This document shows, piece after piece, positions 35,001 through 46,612 of a stretch of 64,000 bases of DNA. The translations under genes and the position numbers were made by a program. The notes under the pieces are model-generated. The model had not been told where the DNA came from, did not search any database, and worked only from the letters and a program-made list of their open reading frames with translations. Location: contig VSJF01000008.1 of the NCBI GenBank assembly GCA_009739215.1, positions 1,674,001 to 1,738,000 of the forward strand, written 5' to 3'. This DNA is from Floccularia luteovirens (taxonomy: Eukaryota > Basidiomycota > Agaricomycetes > Agaricales > Squamanitaceae). Each line of letters begins with the position of its first letter. Position 1 is the stretch's first letter.

Positions 35001-36232
35001 ATTGTGCACTACGTCTTGGAGTTTCTTGTTTCTTATTGGAGGAGCAGGGGTGATAGCAGCAAGCACACTGCCACGGGTTGTTTCCATCTGGATGATACTT
35101 TCCTTTTTAACAAGCTTTGCCCGTTCCGGGGGGAGCAGACATCTCCCGGCAGCGCCAGTGATCCAAAGAAAGAACTTGCAATAAATATATGGTTGCATAT
35201 GCATTGGCACCTTATGTTCTTGCTAAGTTGTTAGAGGTTCATCTGATAATATCATCTCTGATTGCAACTTTGACAGGTTACTATGCCACTGAACCATATT
35301 TTGTGTTTGACTTCTTTTCTAGGTCAAGTTTTCTGTTGGGGAGCAAGGTATCAGCTTCAACACAAACGTTTATCTGTCAGGATATTGTTCATCGTCACTT
35401 GCGTGCTAAGGATGTAAATATTGTATAGACTGCGTGTCATACAGATCATCTTTTCTCACAGCCCAGACGAGTTCGTTCGTTACGACAAATTAAGACAGAG
35501 TGGCCCTAATTGTGGCTAAGCTTACTTTAGGCATTGAAAGTGATTTACTCCCATCTACCCTATATTACCATTGGCTTGCATGGATTTGTCTAGGTTTATT
35601 GCTGTGAAGACTCTGCTGAGGACGAATATGTACAAACTCGAAGATCCCCTGATACAGAAGTCGGACATCCCCGTTCTGTAGGATTCTGCCGAGAAATACA
35701 TTTCCACGAGCCTCCAACATTCATGCCATCACTGCATCACTGGGCTACGGACATGTCGCGGAGTCAAGCGAGTCCAGATCTTTGATTTTAATAGTGGAGT
35801 TGGAATTAAGTTATCAAAGCGTCTAGAAGTTGCGCTTCCAGCTTTGCTTGCGGCGCTTTTGTTGAGGAAGGCGAGCAATTTGTATTGCGGGAACACTTGC
35901 CACAGGTCCCCCGAACATCAGAACTGTCTTCAGGAAGAAAACCTAGCTATACTGTTAATATGAAAAGCGGCCCAAAAACATCCAGTATATTTTGGGTTAG
36001 ACCAAGCGACGTGTACCCGGTCATAACTAGCTCTTCGACAGGTTTCGTGAGCTCAGTTATTTTCTCTTGCAAATATTGCCTGGAGTGATATGAAACCTTA
36101 CTGGTCTTCGAACGATGATTCACTTGTTTGTGATCAATATGAAAAACTAGAACCACAAACCACAATATCGCCGTCATATACGAGTATACACAATATTCAC
36201 ATACCACTAACATGAAATCCCTATACATAACA
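32077..36232. other. Gene-poor 4.1 kb
   Basis: No gene could be built with confidence. Open frames on the plus strand at 34,430-35,430 contain one hydrophobic stretch (see 34753-35184). A segment at about 34,480-34,600 is shared with 38,560-38,690. Confidence 0.45.
34753..35184 (+). CDS. Uncertain open frame, 143 codons
   Basis: Starts ATG KLRAGLPTIAKFA and contains an acidic, Pro-rich segment (EDPPPPDDKKI) and a hydrophobic segment (SFLFLIGGAGVIAAS). No intron boundaries, promoter or homologue recognised; length alone is weak evidence in this AT-rich DNA. Possibly a fragment or chance. Confidence 0.15.
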   Translation: MKLRAGLPTIAKFARIEDPPPPDDKKIQPQIDVQDMCTSNDVQYNLFSGMALAHTLPDKIFLAAVEAPPADELRTSFIYYGIVLCTTSWSFLFLIGGAGVIAASTLPRVVSIWMILSFLTSFARSGGSRHLPAAPVIQRKNLQ

Positions 36233-37385
36233 CTAGCATGGTAAAATACTCCATGAACGCAGGGTCCCGCCCCAAAGATCGTCAAATGAATTCGGAAAAA
36301 TATTTACCAAGATCAGAAGGGAACTGTTAAATAGGGTTAGGTCAGATATGACTCTGTTGTGGTACAAAGGGGTTAACTGACTTTGTGTACTACTCAGCTG
36401 ATCATACGCCGGAGGATGGTGATGATCAGATTCACTCTCGACTCTAGATGATTGTTTAGCTTGAGAAACTGCACGAGAGCCTTCCACGTCCACATTTTCT
36501 ATCTCTCCAAATAGAGTACCAAAACTGATAGCTTGCTGCTGTCGGGTCTCGATGGGAACAAATCGTTCAGTCGAGTGGATCTTATTTTTACGTAATCTTG
36601 ATTGTGGATGCGCGGCCTGCTGTCCGTCAAACGGAGCTGGTACTTCAGAGCCTAAAAGTGACGGTTCAATCAATTGACAGTAATGCTGAAAACAATTGAA
36701 AACCACTTACGCTTACGCCTTCCATCTCTCGCTTTTCGCTTGCGATAGAAACAATATAGCACTACCAAAGTTGTAACAGCAGCTATTACAGCGATAGCAA
36801 TGATCCCTACAATGGCTGCTGCTGAAAGAGAATTCCTAGCCGTTGAATTTGTAGAGGAAGCTACTGAAGAAGATAAGGTTTGGTTTGGAGGTCCTGAGGA
36901 ATCGCTCGGAGCTGATATTGGCGATAGCGTTTGAGTGGCGGTTGTGGCCTCGCTACTCGAACTCGAGGTTTCTAAGATATAATAATCCAAAAAAAACCAA
37001 TCCCCTGTATTCGTCACCAAGAGTTCGTGGTTCCCTGGTGACAATTCATTAGACTGGAAAAATTTCTGATCGAACTCTGTTAGAGGATGTTCTTCTTCCA
37101 GGGAAAACAAGGCAGGTAGGCCGTTGTCGATAGCATATGTCGATGTAGGTGTCGTGTTGTACTGAATGCTACCAAACACAGAAATGGAAATACCTAGTGA
37201 TTGTTACTCATAACCTCAAGTGATTTTCGATAAGACATACCGGTAAATGTTATGGTCAAACTGGATCCTGGTATGCGGTTGAAGGTTACGGTCCCTTCAA
37301 AGTAGGCAGGGTCAGAGAGCTTCCCCCAGTTGTCGTTCGATAGCTTGACGGAAGGATCTCTGTCGTCGACCTTAGTGGAAGGCAT
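36233..37385 (-). CDS. Single-pass membrane protein with N-terminal beta domain
   Basis: Three exons (37385-37241, 37193-36711, 36651-36233) give 348 residues. The N-terminal part is of a type very common in basidiomycetes: KVDDRDPSVKLS, then FEGTVTFN, ITFTGISISVFGSI, STYAIDNG and LLVTNTGDWFFLDYYIL (to about residue 125), probably an extracellular jelly-roll domain. A Ser/Thr-rich stalk, one membrane helix (AAAIVGIIAIAVIAAVTTLVV), a basic stop-transfer motif (YRKRKARDGRRKR) and a cytosolic tail with PPAYDQL follow. No signal peptide is seen; the helix probably serves for insertion. The last codons after STQSQ could be intron sequence instead, so the exact C-terminus is open. A TATA motif lies at 37462-37469. 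Confidence 0.8.
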
Positions 37386-37461
37386 ACTAAATTACGTGCT
37401 CTTTAGTTTGCTTGAATGGGATCTAAAAGCAATAAAGCTAGCATACCGAAAGCATATGGCC

Positions 37462-37469
37462 CTTTATAA
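37462..37469 (-). promoter_or_regulatory. TATA box of the single-pass membrane protein gene
   Basis: Minus strand reads TTATAAAG about 77 bp upstream of the ATG at 37385. The same element survives in the truncated copy (CATTATAAA near 38,912). Confidence 0.5.
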
Positions 37470-38559
37470 CACCATCGGAAAATCAACCACCGGCCGCAAT
37501 GTGATATAATCTTTCTGCGGCGAATCGTTTTTTTGGTCGACTTAGAATGATCAACTCATCATGATATTCCTTGCAACAATGAGTAGTTGAGTAGTGATGA
37601 TTCCTCTTGCACAACAAAGACACCACAGCTTTTCCCAGGCTAGCAATGAAAGTAGCTAAGAGTACGGATTGTATGATGGTGTAGCAGGGTTCTAGTTCCA
37701 TTATCATAAAGAACCCTCCGGCATTATTGGATCCGTTGATTTTTGAAAGTTGGATCACCTTAGCGCTTGCTGTGTAAATGATCTCCTTCTCCTCGAATTC
37801 CCGAGGAGCAGGCCCTGTAATTTGTCTATGTCATATCGAGGCTAGGAGAATTTTTTGGCAGTTACGACGAGTAGGTTATTTCAGAAATGGCTTTTTGATC
37901 AGCATAGTGAGATATTCAACTGTAAGCACATTTTAAGTAGCATCTGACCCACGACATATGGTTGCATTTGATATTGCGAATTTGTTGCATTATGGAATGT
38001 ATATATCGGCTATGCGAGTTGACAGGGAGGCTCTCTTCTCATGCGATAATATATCCGTCATACTTGAGCTCTTCATAACGGATTCGATAACCTTGGTAGG
38101 TTATATAGTTTTATTTATAAGTGTGCGAACATGTTCCTCTCACCTAGTTTGCCTTTGTACTCTGATTCATCACAATGTACTTTCGCGTCTGCTGTCTGTA
38201 CCATCCTTTCGAACCGCATCCTTGGTGGAGTCTTGAATTATGATTTTTATGTCGCGTTCAATTCTGATGATGACTAACATCTATAAGATTGCTCTCAATT
38301 AGACAAGTTCACCATGAGAAATTGCACATCAGAAATGGGATTCGTGGCTCTCTCCTGTTGACATTGAAGTGGCCTCGTGCGTAACTTTGTTGTATCAGAT
38401 GTGGCAATCTTTGCTTCCACTCATAAACTTGACATGAACAATTTTATTTCATTGTTCAAAACAACGATATGAGCCTTGCATGTCTCATCAACGGCTCCCA
38501 CGTTTTACGGTCATAGAGTCCAAAACCGACCTAAATACTGACAGTGGGCTGATCGCTCG

Positions 38560-38690
38560 ACCATAGTCAAGGTTCTTTGGGACTTGCAACTGAACCAAAT
38601 TGCGAAGAGGTCGACAGCATGGTGCCCTTTTTCGGTCCACTTTCGGGGGTGAGGGTTGTGTTCCAAAGCCAGTTATTCGTGCATTTCTTG
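38560..38690. repeat. Diverged repeat shared with 34,480-34,600
   Basis: Words in the same order in both places: GTCAAGG.TTTTTGG.A, GCGAAGAGGTC, GTTCCAAA.CCAGTTA, GCGCAT/GTGCAT. Similarity is roughly 70% by eye. Neither copy has a recognisable product. Confidence 0.5.
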
Positions 38691-38784
38691 GTAGAGTGAG
38701 TCAGCATAATGTCCGTGGGAAATGCATTAAATGATTTGATTAAAATGTTCACCCAGACTTTACTTATTAGATAAACGCAAAAAG

Positions 38785-39065
38785 TTCGATAGCTTGACGG
38801 AGGGATCTCTATCGTCGACTTTGACAGAAGGCATACCAAAACTACGTACTCTTCAGTTGGTTTGACTGAGAGGTTAAAACGTAAAAAAGATCGCACACCG
38901 AAAGTATATGGTCCATTATAAAACCATCGAACATCGGCTGTCGACTGTGTGAGATATAATGTGGTAGAAACATTTCCATGGTAAAGTGCTTTTTGATGGT
39001 CGGCTCAGAATGATCGGTCCATCATGATGTTTTTTGAAACACTAAACAGTAACGAAACCTCCGAT
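38785..39065 (-). pseudogene. Truncated duplicate of the membrane protein gene (promoter and start of exon 1)
   Basis: Matches 37336-37600 in both the 5' flank (AGAATGATC, CATCATGAT) and the first codons (GGCATACC…GTCGACTTTGACAGAAGG; CTATCGTCGAC). The copied part ends near codon 20, and the rest of the gene is absent. It lies about 1.4 kb upstream of the complete gene in the same orientation. Confidence 0.65.
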
Positions 39066-39561
39066 ATGGCAATAACATCACAGGTTTTCCCGAGCTACAG
39101 TAATAAAAATAGAAGTTGATAATTTCGATGCGGTACATATGGTAGATATATAGCGTACTTACCAGGACCCGCAACACTTGAAACAGAAACAGCCAAGACT
39201 GTGACAGCCTATCGTCATTTCACCACGACTACTATGGATAGCAACTTGCTCAAGCAAGACAAGGGGGCTCTTGTATCCCACCTCACATAGGTCGCTTTTG
39301 TTATGGCTTGTTCGCTGTTATTATATCCGGGATTTGGAATGTTTAAAATCTTTATCAGTCTCCCGCAAACAGTCGAACCCAGTTTCGTATATAGATCGAT
39401 TAAGTGGGTAGAAGGCAAAATATGTTCGAAACGCCTTCTTGTTTTGTATGCCCATTGCTACTGTCTAAAAAAATAACCTGCAAACAGCGAATAAACAACT
39501 CGCTTACACCTCAGCCACTTCAAATAAACACCTCGAGTCATACCATCCTCGGTGACTAGAG

Positions 39562-40581
39562 ATGATCCCACCCACCTTCGAATCTTGTAGTCACTGTCAT
39601 TTCCCTGACATTGACAGCTTAGAGACAAGCCACGAAGTTACAGTGTCACCGATACCAGATGTCCTCAGCAACTACTGGGCTTTACCTTCCAATTCTCAAG
39701 TCGACGCAGTCAATACACATCTTCGGGATCTTGACAAGAACATTAAACATTGGAAGCAACACATCGACAACATAACTCCCCTGCTCCAAAAGCTGGAAAT
39801 GGACCGGCGCAGTTTAGAGCGACATCGAGACAAATATCATTCTCTCCTCGCACCAATCCGCCGCCTCCATCCAGAAATTCTAGCAAAAATCTTCCTCTTA
39901 TACCCCAGAGGAGTCGAACGGAGGGATCTACTACCTGAAGTCTTAGATATCAGAAACCCTTTTACAGGACCTTTGTTACTGTCACACGTCTGCAGATCCT
40001 GGCGGGTCCTGGCTTTTGAGACACCCAGCTTGTGGACGACGATACGGATCACTGTGGACGTCAACAAACCTAGCCAGAATGAGATCACCAAGTTATGCCT
40101 TTCACTGTCGAAGGATCTTCCTTTGAGTGTTGGATTGCTGGACTCGAGGAAACATCCTGATTATCCACCTTACATATCAAGCGACCCTCCTGCATATTAT
40201 AGAAATCCTACACTCAAAGATGTCCTTGACCAATCCCAACGCTGGGAAGAATTATACACATCTCTTCCCCCTTTTGCGGGGGATTGGGCTGCTTTATCAC
40301 GTATCAAAGACAATCTAGACTCTTTACAATACTTATCGCTCGACTTTTCTATGTGTCCTAGCAAGATGGGCGCTCGCTGTGTGATTGACTACTTCGAAAA
40401 CCTTCCTAGAATCCGACAACTATTTATTCACTATGACATTTGCGTTCATACACTAGAACCCAGATTATGCCGTCTTAGTTTCAAGTTCCCGTCCGACATC
40501 ACGCATTCACTTAGTCAAAAATCGTTTGGCGAATATAATTATCACCTGCGTAAACTCTCAGATGGCTGGTTAGTCCAGTAA
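39562..40581 (+). CDS. F-box protein (Agaricomycete type), possibly truncated
   Basis: One uninterrupted frame of 339 residues from ATG 39562. It has the usual order: a Cys/His-containing N-terminus (CSHCHFPD), a coiled segment (LRDLDKNIKHW…MDRRSLERHRDKYHSLL, about 50-100), the F-box (LAPIRRLHPEILAKIFLLY…SHVCRSWRVLAFETPSLWTTI, about 95-165) and the beginning of a leucine-rich region. F-box proteins recruit targets to SCF ubiquitin ligases. Family members usually run to 450-600 residues; here the frame stops at 40581, and the following 750 bp hold out-of-frame pieces, so the gene is probably shortened. Confidence 0.8.
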   Translation: MIPPTFESCSHCHFPDIDSLETSHEVTVSPIPDVLSNYWALPSNSQVDAVNTHLRDLDKNIKHWKQHIDNITPLLQKLEMDRRSLERHRDKYHSLLAPIRRLHPEILAKIFLLYPRGVERRDLLPEVLDIRNPFTGPLLLSHVCRSWRVLAFETPSLWTTIRITVDVNKPSQNEITKLCLSLSKDLPLSVGLLDSRKHPDYPPYISSDPPAYYRNPTLKDVLDQSQRWEELYTSLPPFAGDWAALSRIKDNLDSLQYLSLDFSMCPSKMGARCVIDYFENLPRIRQLFIHYDICVHTLEPRLCRLSFKFPSDITHSLSQKSFGEYNYHLRKLSDGWLVQ

Positions 40582-41340
40582 CTCTGACATCGCCTCAGCC
40601 TCTTAAAAAACGACGGGTATCTTTAATTGATTATTTTTCTGAGACTCTCTTGCGAACATCATGTAGAAACTCGCATCGAAGCGATACAGCGTCTTCGAAT
40701 TTAATACTCCATATATGCGGCTTCCCGAAATGATACATCTATACCTTCACACCCTTGCGGTTTTCCTACATAGACTTACCTATCGGATTACGGTGGCCAC
40801 AGTCGGCCGGATACCCTTCTTGAACCTCAACCTGGTAGCTCTAAAACGATTCAGACTCTCCCAGGTCATCATTTTCAGAATCCTTTCTGAGATCAAAAAA
40901 ATTTCTAGTTTGTAGCACTTTCCGTCGCCGATATAATATGGCCTCCTTTAAACATCATAGCATTACGGCTTACTTTGTATATATCATGGTACAGAAATGG
41001 ATTACTAAATACCTACCTGAGTACACTAGTTCTAAAAATGATTGGCACGGGCAAGACCGCATTTTTTTTCGTAGATTGGAATTCAGTATCATCACTCAGC
41101 TGTTTTAATAAACTGAAGGGTATCATTCAAGCTCAGATATTACATGCAGAGGCGAACTGTGTCTCGACTAATGCGGCGTGGATTCTGCATCATGTTAAAG
41201 GCGGACGATTGACAGAAGACGCGCGCACGACGTTCGATGGGTTGGTCAGAACCGGATACCCCCGGTTTCCCGCAATATCTTGTCTCCGGTATATCGGAGA
41301 CCTGATAGTAGGTGTTTATTTTTCGTATTGAAGTATGTTT
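40582..41340 (+). pseudogene. Decayed C-terminal region of the F-box gene
   Basis: Fragments such as LVALKRFRLSQV (about 40,830) and ARTTFDGLVRTGYPRFPAIS (about 41,230) look like leucine-rich and C-terminal parts of Agaricomycete F-box proteins, but they lie in different frames with stops between. Weak evidence. Confidence 0.35.
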
Positions 41341-41622
41341 CAAAAGACCGTGATCGAACGTTCCAACGTCTACTCAAGCTTCAGCAAGGCAATGAACTAT
41401 TCGACATCTGTTTTTGATTGAGAGATGAAAGTTTACTAACTTAACTTGTTTATTCGAGCTGTTGTCATGAGAGTCATCAAGTAGTCGTTAGAATAAAACA
41501 AAAATTACATCCACCACAAAGCAGAAAAAAAAATGCAACAGAAAAAAGAAAAAGACAACAAACTTAGATAGTATACAAATGATACAACGGTGTCAAAACA
41601 AAAACATAGGTCGCTTTTATGG

Positions 41623-44600
41623 TCATCGCTTTCCTTTCTTGCCTCTCCCCCTGACAGTGGCCTGTGGCTGTGGCTGTGGCTGCGGCTGTGGCGGTGGTAT
41701 AGTCCTAGTACTCATAGCAGCGTTAATAAGTGTGTTTTGTGTCGTTGTAGGATCAAACTTGTCTTCCCCGTCATCATCTTCGTCTTCTTTGTTGTTCTCT
41801 TCGTCACTATCATCCGGGCTTCTGTCGCCAGTACCCGCACGGGAGCTAGGTCGAGAATAGATTCCACCAGGGATGACAGGTCGCGGGCTGTCGGTAGGTA
41901 AGGATCCTACCCGTCCACCTCCACCTGCAGGTGAGTAAATGGAATACGAAGGTCCACTTGGTGCAGCCGTTGGCATGTTTACTCCCTTCTTGCCCTTCTT
42001 CGGTTTCTTCTTTGATGCAGCACTACTGCTAGTAATAGTAGAGGTAGAGGTATTTGGTAGTACAGGCGGTGCAGGGTATATCGGTGTTGATAATGCAACT
42101 GTTCCCCCTCCCAAATTAGGCGAGTTTGTGATTGAGAGCGGGACAAATCCAAGTGGGAACATAGTTGAATCTACATTTGGACTGCTTGGTGGTAGATTCT
42201 GATTGTTAGTACGGGTGGATGTAGGCACGAAACCAGGTGGAAGGATTGAAGTGTCGACGGCAGGGGTGTTTGGTTGAGTAGGAACGAACCCGGGCGGAAG
42301 AACATTACCCTCAACGACTCCCGTTATTTGTGGTGGTGGAACTGGGATGACTGGGGTATCTGGTTCTACAGGTGCGAGTGGTCTGGCACGCTGATTCGGG
42401 CTCAGGAAATGGTTGGCATTCTCAACTTCTGGGTTACCATAACTCGAAGGTGGGCGGGACTAGAAATTTGGTTAAGTTTATCTCATAATTCTAGTATTAG
42501 TAAACAACATACTGGAGGTTCAATCGTAATTTCGTACGAGCTAGCACTCCCAATTGATGGCCGCCTTTGAGGACCTCCATGGGTACCATACATAGGGTTA
42601 AGTAACGTTGAGTCGAGAGGAGCACGTGGAGAGCTTGGAGGTCTGTTTCCACCAAAGTTACCTTCCCGGTTCTGAAAACATAATTCAATAAACTTATATT
42701 TGCTCTTGAAAATGAACTGAACGTACATTCCAATCATCAGCATCCCTCTCTGACTCGTGTGGACGCTTTGAATAATCAACGGGAGGGTTCGTAACCCAGG
42801 TAGGAGCGGTTGGAGCAGGACTAGGAACGCGGATACTAGCATCTTCAGGTATAGAAGTCAAATCTCTTTGATGAGTTGGGAATGTGAGGATATCGAAATG
42901 CGAGATCCCTGTAGCAGCAGTAGATGTCGAAGAACGTGAATCAATTGAAGATTTCCTGTTTCTGCCCTTGCGAGTTGAAGCGCCGGGTTCTGGCATACTA
43001 AGTGGGGCTCCATATGATATGCTACTTGTACCACCGTAGGGTGCAGGCATTCCTGGACCTGAATTGGTTCCTGGTGCGGAACCTGGTCGGCCGTATGGTG
43101 TTGGTATGACTGGGGTGGAATTACCATTGGATGGCGAAGTAGGTCGACCATAAGGTGTCGGCATAGTCGGAGCACCAGGGGAAGTTGGTCTGCCATACGG
43201 CATTGGCATACCGGGGGCAGGGTTACCTCCCGCAGGAGAAGTAGGACGACCATATGGAGTAGGCATTCCTGGTGCATCAATTGTATCTTGATTGGAACCG
43301 TACGGTACAGGCATATTCACCGAGTTTTTAGTTCCGGTGCGAGACTTCGAACGAGATGGGGGAGTCTTTGAGCTGGAGCCATAAGGAACAGGCATCGCTG
43401 GTCCATCTCGTTTGGAAGACGAACCATAAGGGACAGGCATCGTTACACCATCGCCAGAAGGTTCACCGGAACTATAGGGAACAGGCTATGGATGGTCCGT
43501 CGCGTTTCGAAGATGAACCGTATGGTTCCGGCATCGTTACACCGTTTCCCACGTTCGAAGGCGACGTAGAGCCATAGGGAACAGGCATACTTGGTCCATC
43601 ACTTTTAGAAGATGAGCCGTATGGAACTGGCATTGTTGGTGAGCTGGAGGAGCCGTACGGTGTGGGCATATTTGGGCCATCACGTTTAGAAGACGAGCCA
43701 TATGGAACGGGCATTGTTACGCCATTCCCAGATGAGTTGGGAGAACCATATGGAACAGGCATACTAGGACCACCACGATCTCGACCTCCTGGGGTTGATG
43801 ACGGGCCATAGGGCATATGCATGTTTACCCCACCATCAGGAGGAGTGTTTGATTCAGAGCCGTAGGGAATAGGCATAGAGGGACCTTCAGAGCGCCTCTT
43901 ACTTTTACCACCATAAGGTTCAGGCATGGTAGGGGCAGCTTTAGAACCGTAAGGCTTAGATGATGAACCGTATGGGACCGGCATGGTAGGCGCATCCGAT
44001 GAGCCATATGGGACTGGCATGGTTGGTGCGCCCCCGGGATTTGAGCTTGAACCATACGAAGGATCACCTGGGCCATATGGATTGGGATCTGAGCCGGAGC
44101 CATAGGGAACAGGCATAGTGATACCACCACCAGCAGTTGGAGTCGAGGAAGAGGCATACAGCGTTGGCATCGACATGCCACTTACAGGACCTGGGGTAGT
44201 ATATGGCGCAGGCATCTGCATGGAAGCAGGACTGGTATAAGACATTGGCATGGCTGGAGGCGCTGGCATGGGGATATAAGAAATGGGAGGTATAGGGATC
44301 GGACTAAAACTAGAACTTGGACGAGGGGATAACGAGAGTTGTAAATGGGCGGCATGAGCTTCAGCTTCAGCAGTAAGGACATCGCGTTGTAACTCGCGTT
44401 CTCGTTGTTTCTCCAATTTGCGTTCTTCACTACGTTGACGTTCCTTATTCATTTCGTCTTCACGCTCTTTGTTTCGTTCCATTTCTCGTTTCTTATCCCG
44501 CTCCCGTTCTCTCTCGAGCTCGGATTCCAGTTCGCGTTCTCTGAGTCTGATTTGGTTCTTGGTCGCTTGGACCTCTCTTTCCTTTTCAGCCTCGATCTCT

Positions 44601-46062
44601 CGTTCCCGTCCTCGCAGCCTTTCTCTTTCTCGTAGTCGTTCCTCGTCTTCGTGCCGACGCTCCATATCTCGCATCTCCCTCTCCCTCTCCCGCTCGCGTT
44701 TGAGCCTCTCGACCTCTCTCTCCTTCTCAAGCTCAATTTCTCTCAACCGTACTGCTTCTCTTTCCTTAGCTCTCTCTCTCTCTCTTTCTATACCTCTCTC
44801 CTTCTCGTCCCGTTCTCGTTCCCTCTCTCGCCTCTCTTTGTCGAGTTCTTCTTGCAAGCGGGCCCTTTCGCCCTCCCTCTTCTCCTTTTCAGCTTCCTTT
44901 TCTCGTTCCAATTCACGTGCTCTCTCCCTCTGTTTCTCTAACTCTCTCTCCAATTCCCTCATACGTAACTGTTCACGGTCCCTTTCTCGTCGTTCAATTT
45001 CACGAAGTGCTGCTGCTGCTGCGTCTTCCTCAGTCAATCTCGCGACAGGTGGAACAGATACAGGGGGTGTCGGAGTCTTTTTTGAACTCTTTTTTGAACG
45101 AGAAGGTCGTGGTTCTTCATCCCCCTCAGTTCTTCCATCCGTAATCCTTTTTGGTATGAAGGGTGTAGCTGAGTTAGAGATGGACATCATCCGACCTTGT
45201 CTGAATCCTTCCTCATAACCTTCGCGTCTGCCCTCTTCACGTGCGATCCGTAACAGAGACTCTTCTTGCATTTTTCGCGCAAATGCACGCGCTTTTACTG
45301 CAGCACGCTCTGCATCGTCTCGTTCTGCTTCAACTGCTCGTACTACCTCCCGAGCTCGATCCCTGAAGATTTTGGTATTAATTGGTTGACAAGCAGTGCA
45401 ATGAGATATAAAGCGTACAGTTCTCGTTCAGCATGTTCGTGCTTCAACTTCCATACGCTGATCTCTTCGCGAGCTTTTGCAGCTTCAGCCTGAACATCCA
45501 ATACGTTTCTTGTCATATCCAAACTCCTCTTCCTCTCTTCCTCTCTCTCCATCTCTCTCTCTTTCGCAGCAGCTCGATGAACATTTGCTTCGTGTTCTAG
45601 GACCTGAACGCGAGCTTCAGCTCTTCCGACATGTGCAGCTGTGGTTTCCAGCTGGGATATAGCACTAGAAAGAAGACGACGCGATTCTCGAGAAGAAGCT
45701 TCTTCCTTCAGTAAAATCCTGATCAACATCTCGACAGGGAGCTGAGCAAGGGACTGCGCGCGCTTATGAGGGGTTGTTGGTGTATTTGGGGAGGTAGGAT
45801 TGTCCGCCTTGTTCGTTGGAGTATGCATTTTACTAGACTTGGAGTGTGGAGGATTGTTATTCGGTATCATGAGTGCACCAAGATTGTGACCATTGGTGCT
45901 TTGTCGTCCAGGTTTGGAAGAGAGAGAATTTGAATTATTTTGGAGTGGGGGTGTTGGCTTTAGTTTTGACTTTGTAATAGAGTCCGGTGGGCCTGGTTCT
46001 GTATTACTGTGCTTGTAGATGAGTGGACGATTACCATTGGAAGCCATGTTCACCATAAACAT
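41623..46062 (-). CDS. Large coiled-coil protein with M-P-x-P-Y-G repeats (one frameshift)
   Basis: Four exons: start 46062 (first in-frame ATG; a second at 46047) to 45419, 45362-42727, 42671-42513, 42459-41623. Phases close only if one extra base (T on the plus strand at 43487) is ignored; then the product has about 1,424 residues. Order: Asn/Pro/Ser-rich N-terminus; coiled coil (about 120-260, with RREGYEEGFRQGR); basic Pro segment; an almost pure Arg/Glu coiled coil (about 290-520); then about 20 copies of a loose 10-20 residue repeat with the core MP(V/T/E)PYG; a tryptophan-bearing segment (DDWN); Pro-rich repeats (LPPGFVPT); an acidic block; and PQPQPQPQPQ with basic end RGRGKKGKR. Function unknown; a scaffold or filament-like role is only a guess. 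Confidence 0.75.
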
Positions 46063-46612
46063 TTCTGGTGAACTGTGACTGAGGCTGGGATTTGAAACAG
46101 TCTCAGTGAGATGAAGCACATGTATGAATAATAGAATGAGACAAACCTGCTCCCATCCTCCTGGTTATAATACTCCTGTGCGGACATCGCCTTTGTGTGG
46201 TATAAACGGGCCCTCAGATAGCGCTTATGGTATAGATACAGAGATGGCTATATACTTGTGGGTGACATGGATATATGAATTTGGTTGCGAAGATTGAAGA
46301 CAAGACATACCTTTTATGTTTTATGTTTTAAAAGTTAAATGTTGGACGTGAAGTGGTATAGAATTAAAGAGATAAGAAGAAAAGAAGAAAAGACAAAACA
46401 AAACGAACAGTTCTGTAGCTCTGTGGCTGTGCCAAACCATTGTTCTTTAAAAATGATAGCAACAACGTTAACATGTACTTAAGTACACAGCCTAGAAATA
46501 CTTATACACGTTACTCTGTATATAAAAGTATAGCTACCATGCTTCATTAATTTACACCGACCAAGGCTAGCGTTTGTATAATGCCCGTGGGAACATCGGA
46601 GTATAGTATACA
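46063..46612. other. Intergenic between the coiled-coil gene and CSN3
   Basis: Promoter side of the coiled-coil protein and 3' flank of CSN3. Purine-rich (AAGAAGAAAAGAAG) near 46,370-46,400. No gene. Confidence 0.5.

Noticed and set aside
44405..45218. Plus-strand frames rich in Ser, Arg and Leu
   Set aside because: Shadows of the Arg/Glu-rich coiled-coil exon on the minus strand.
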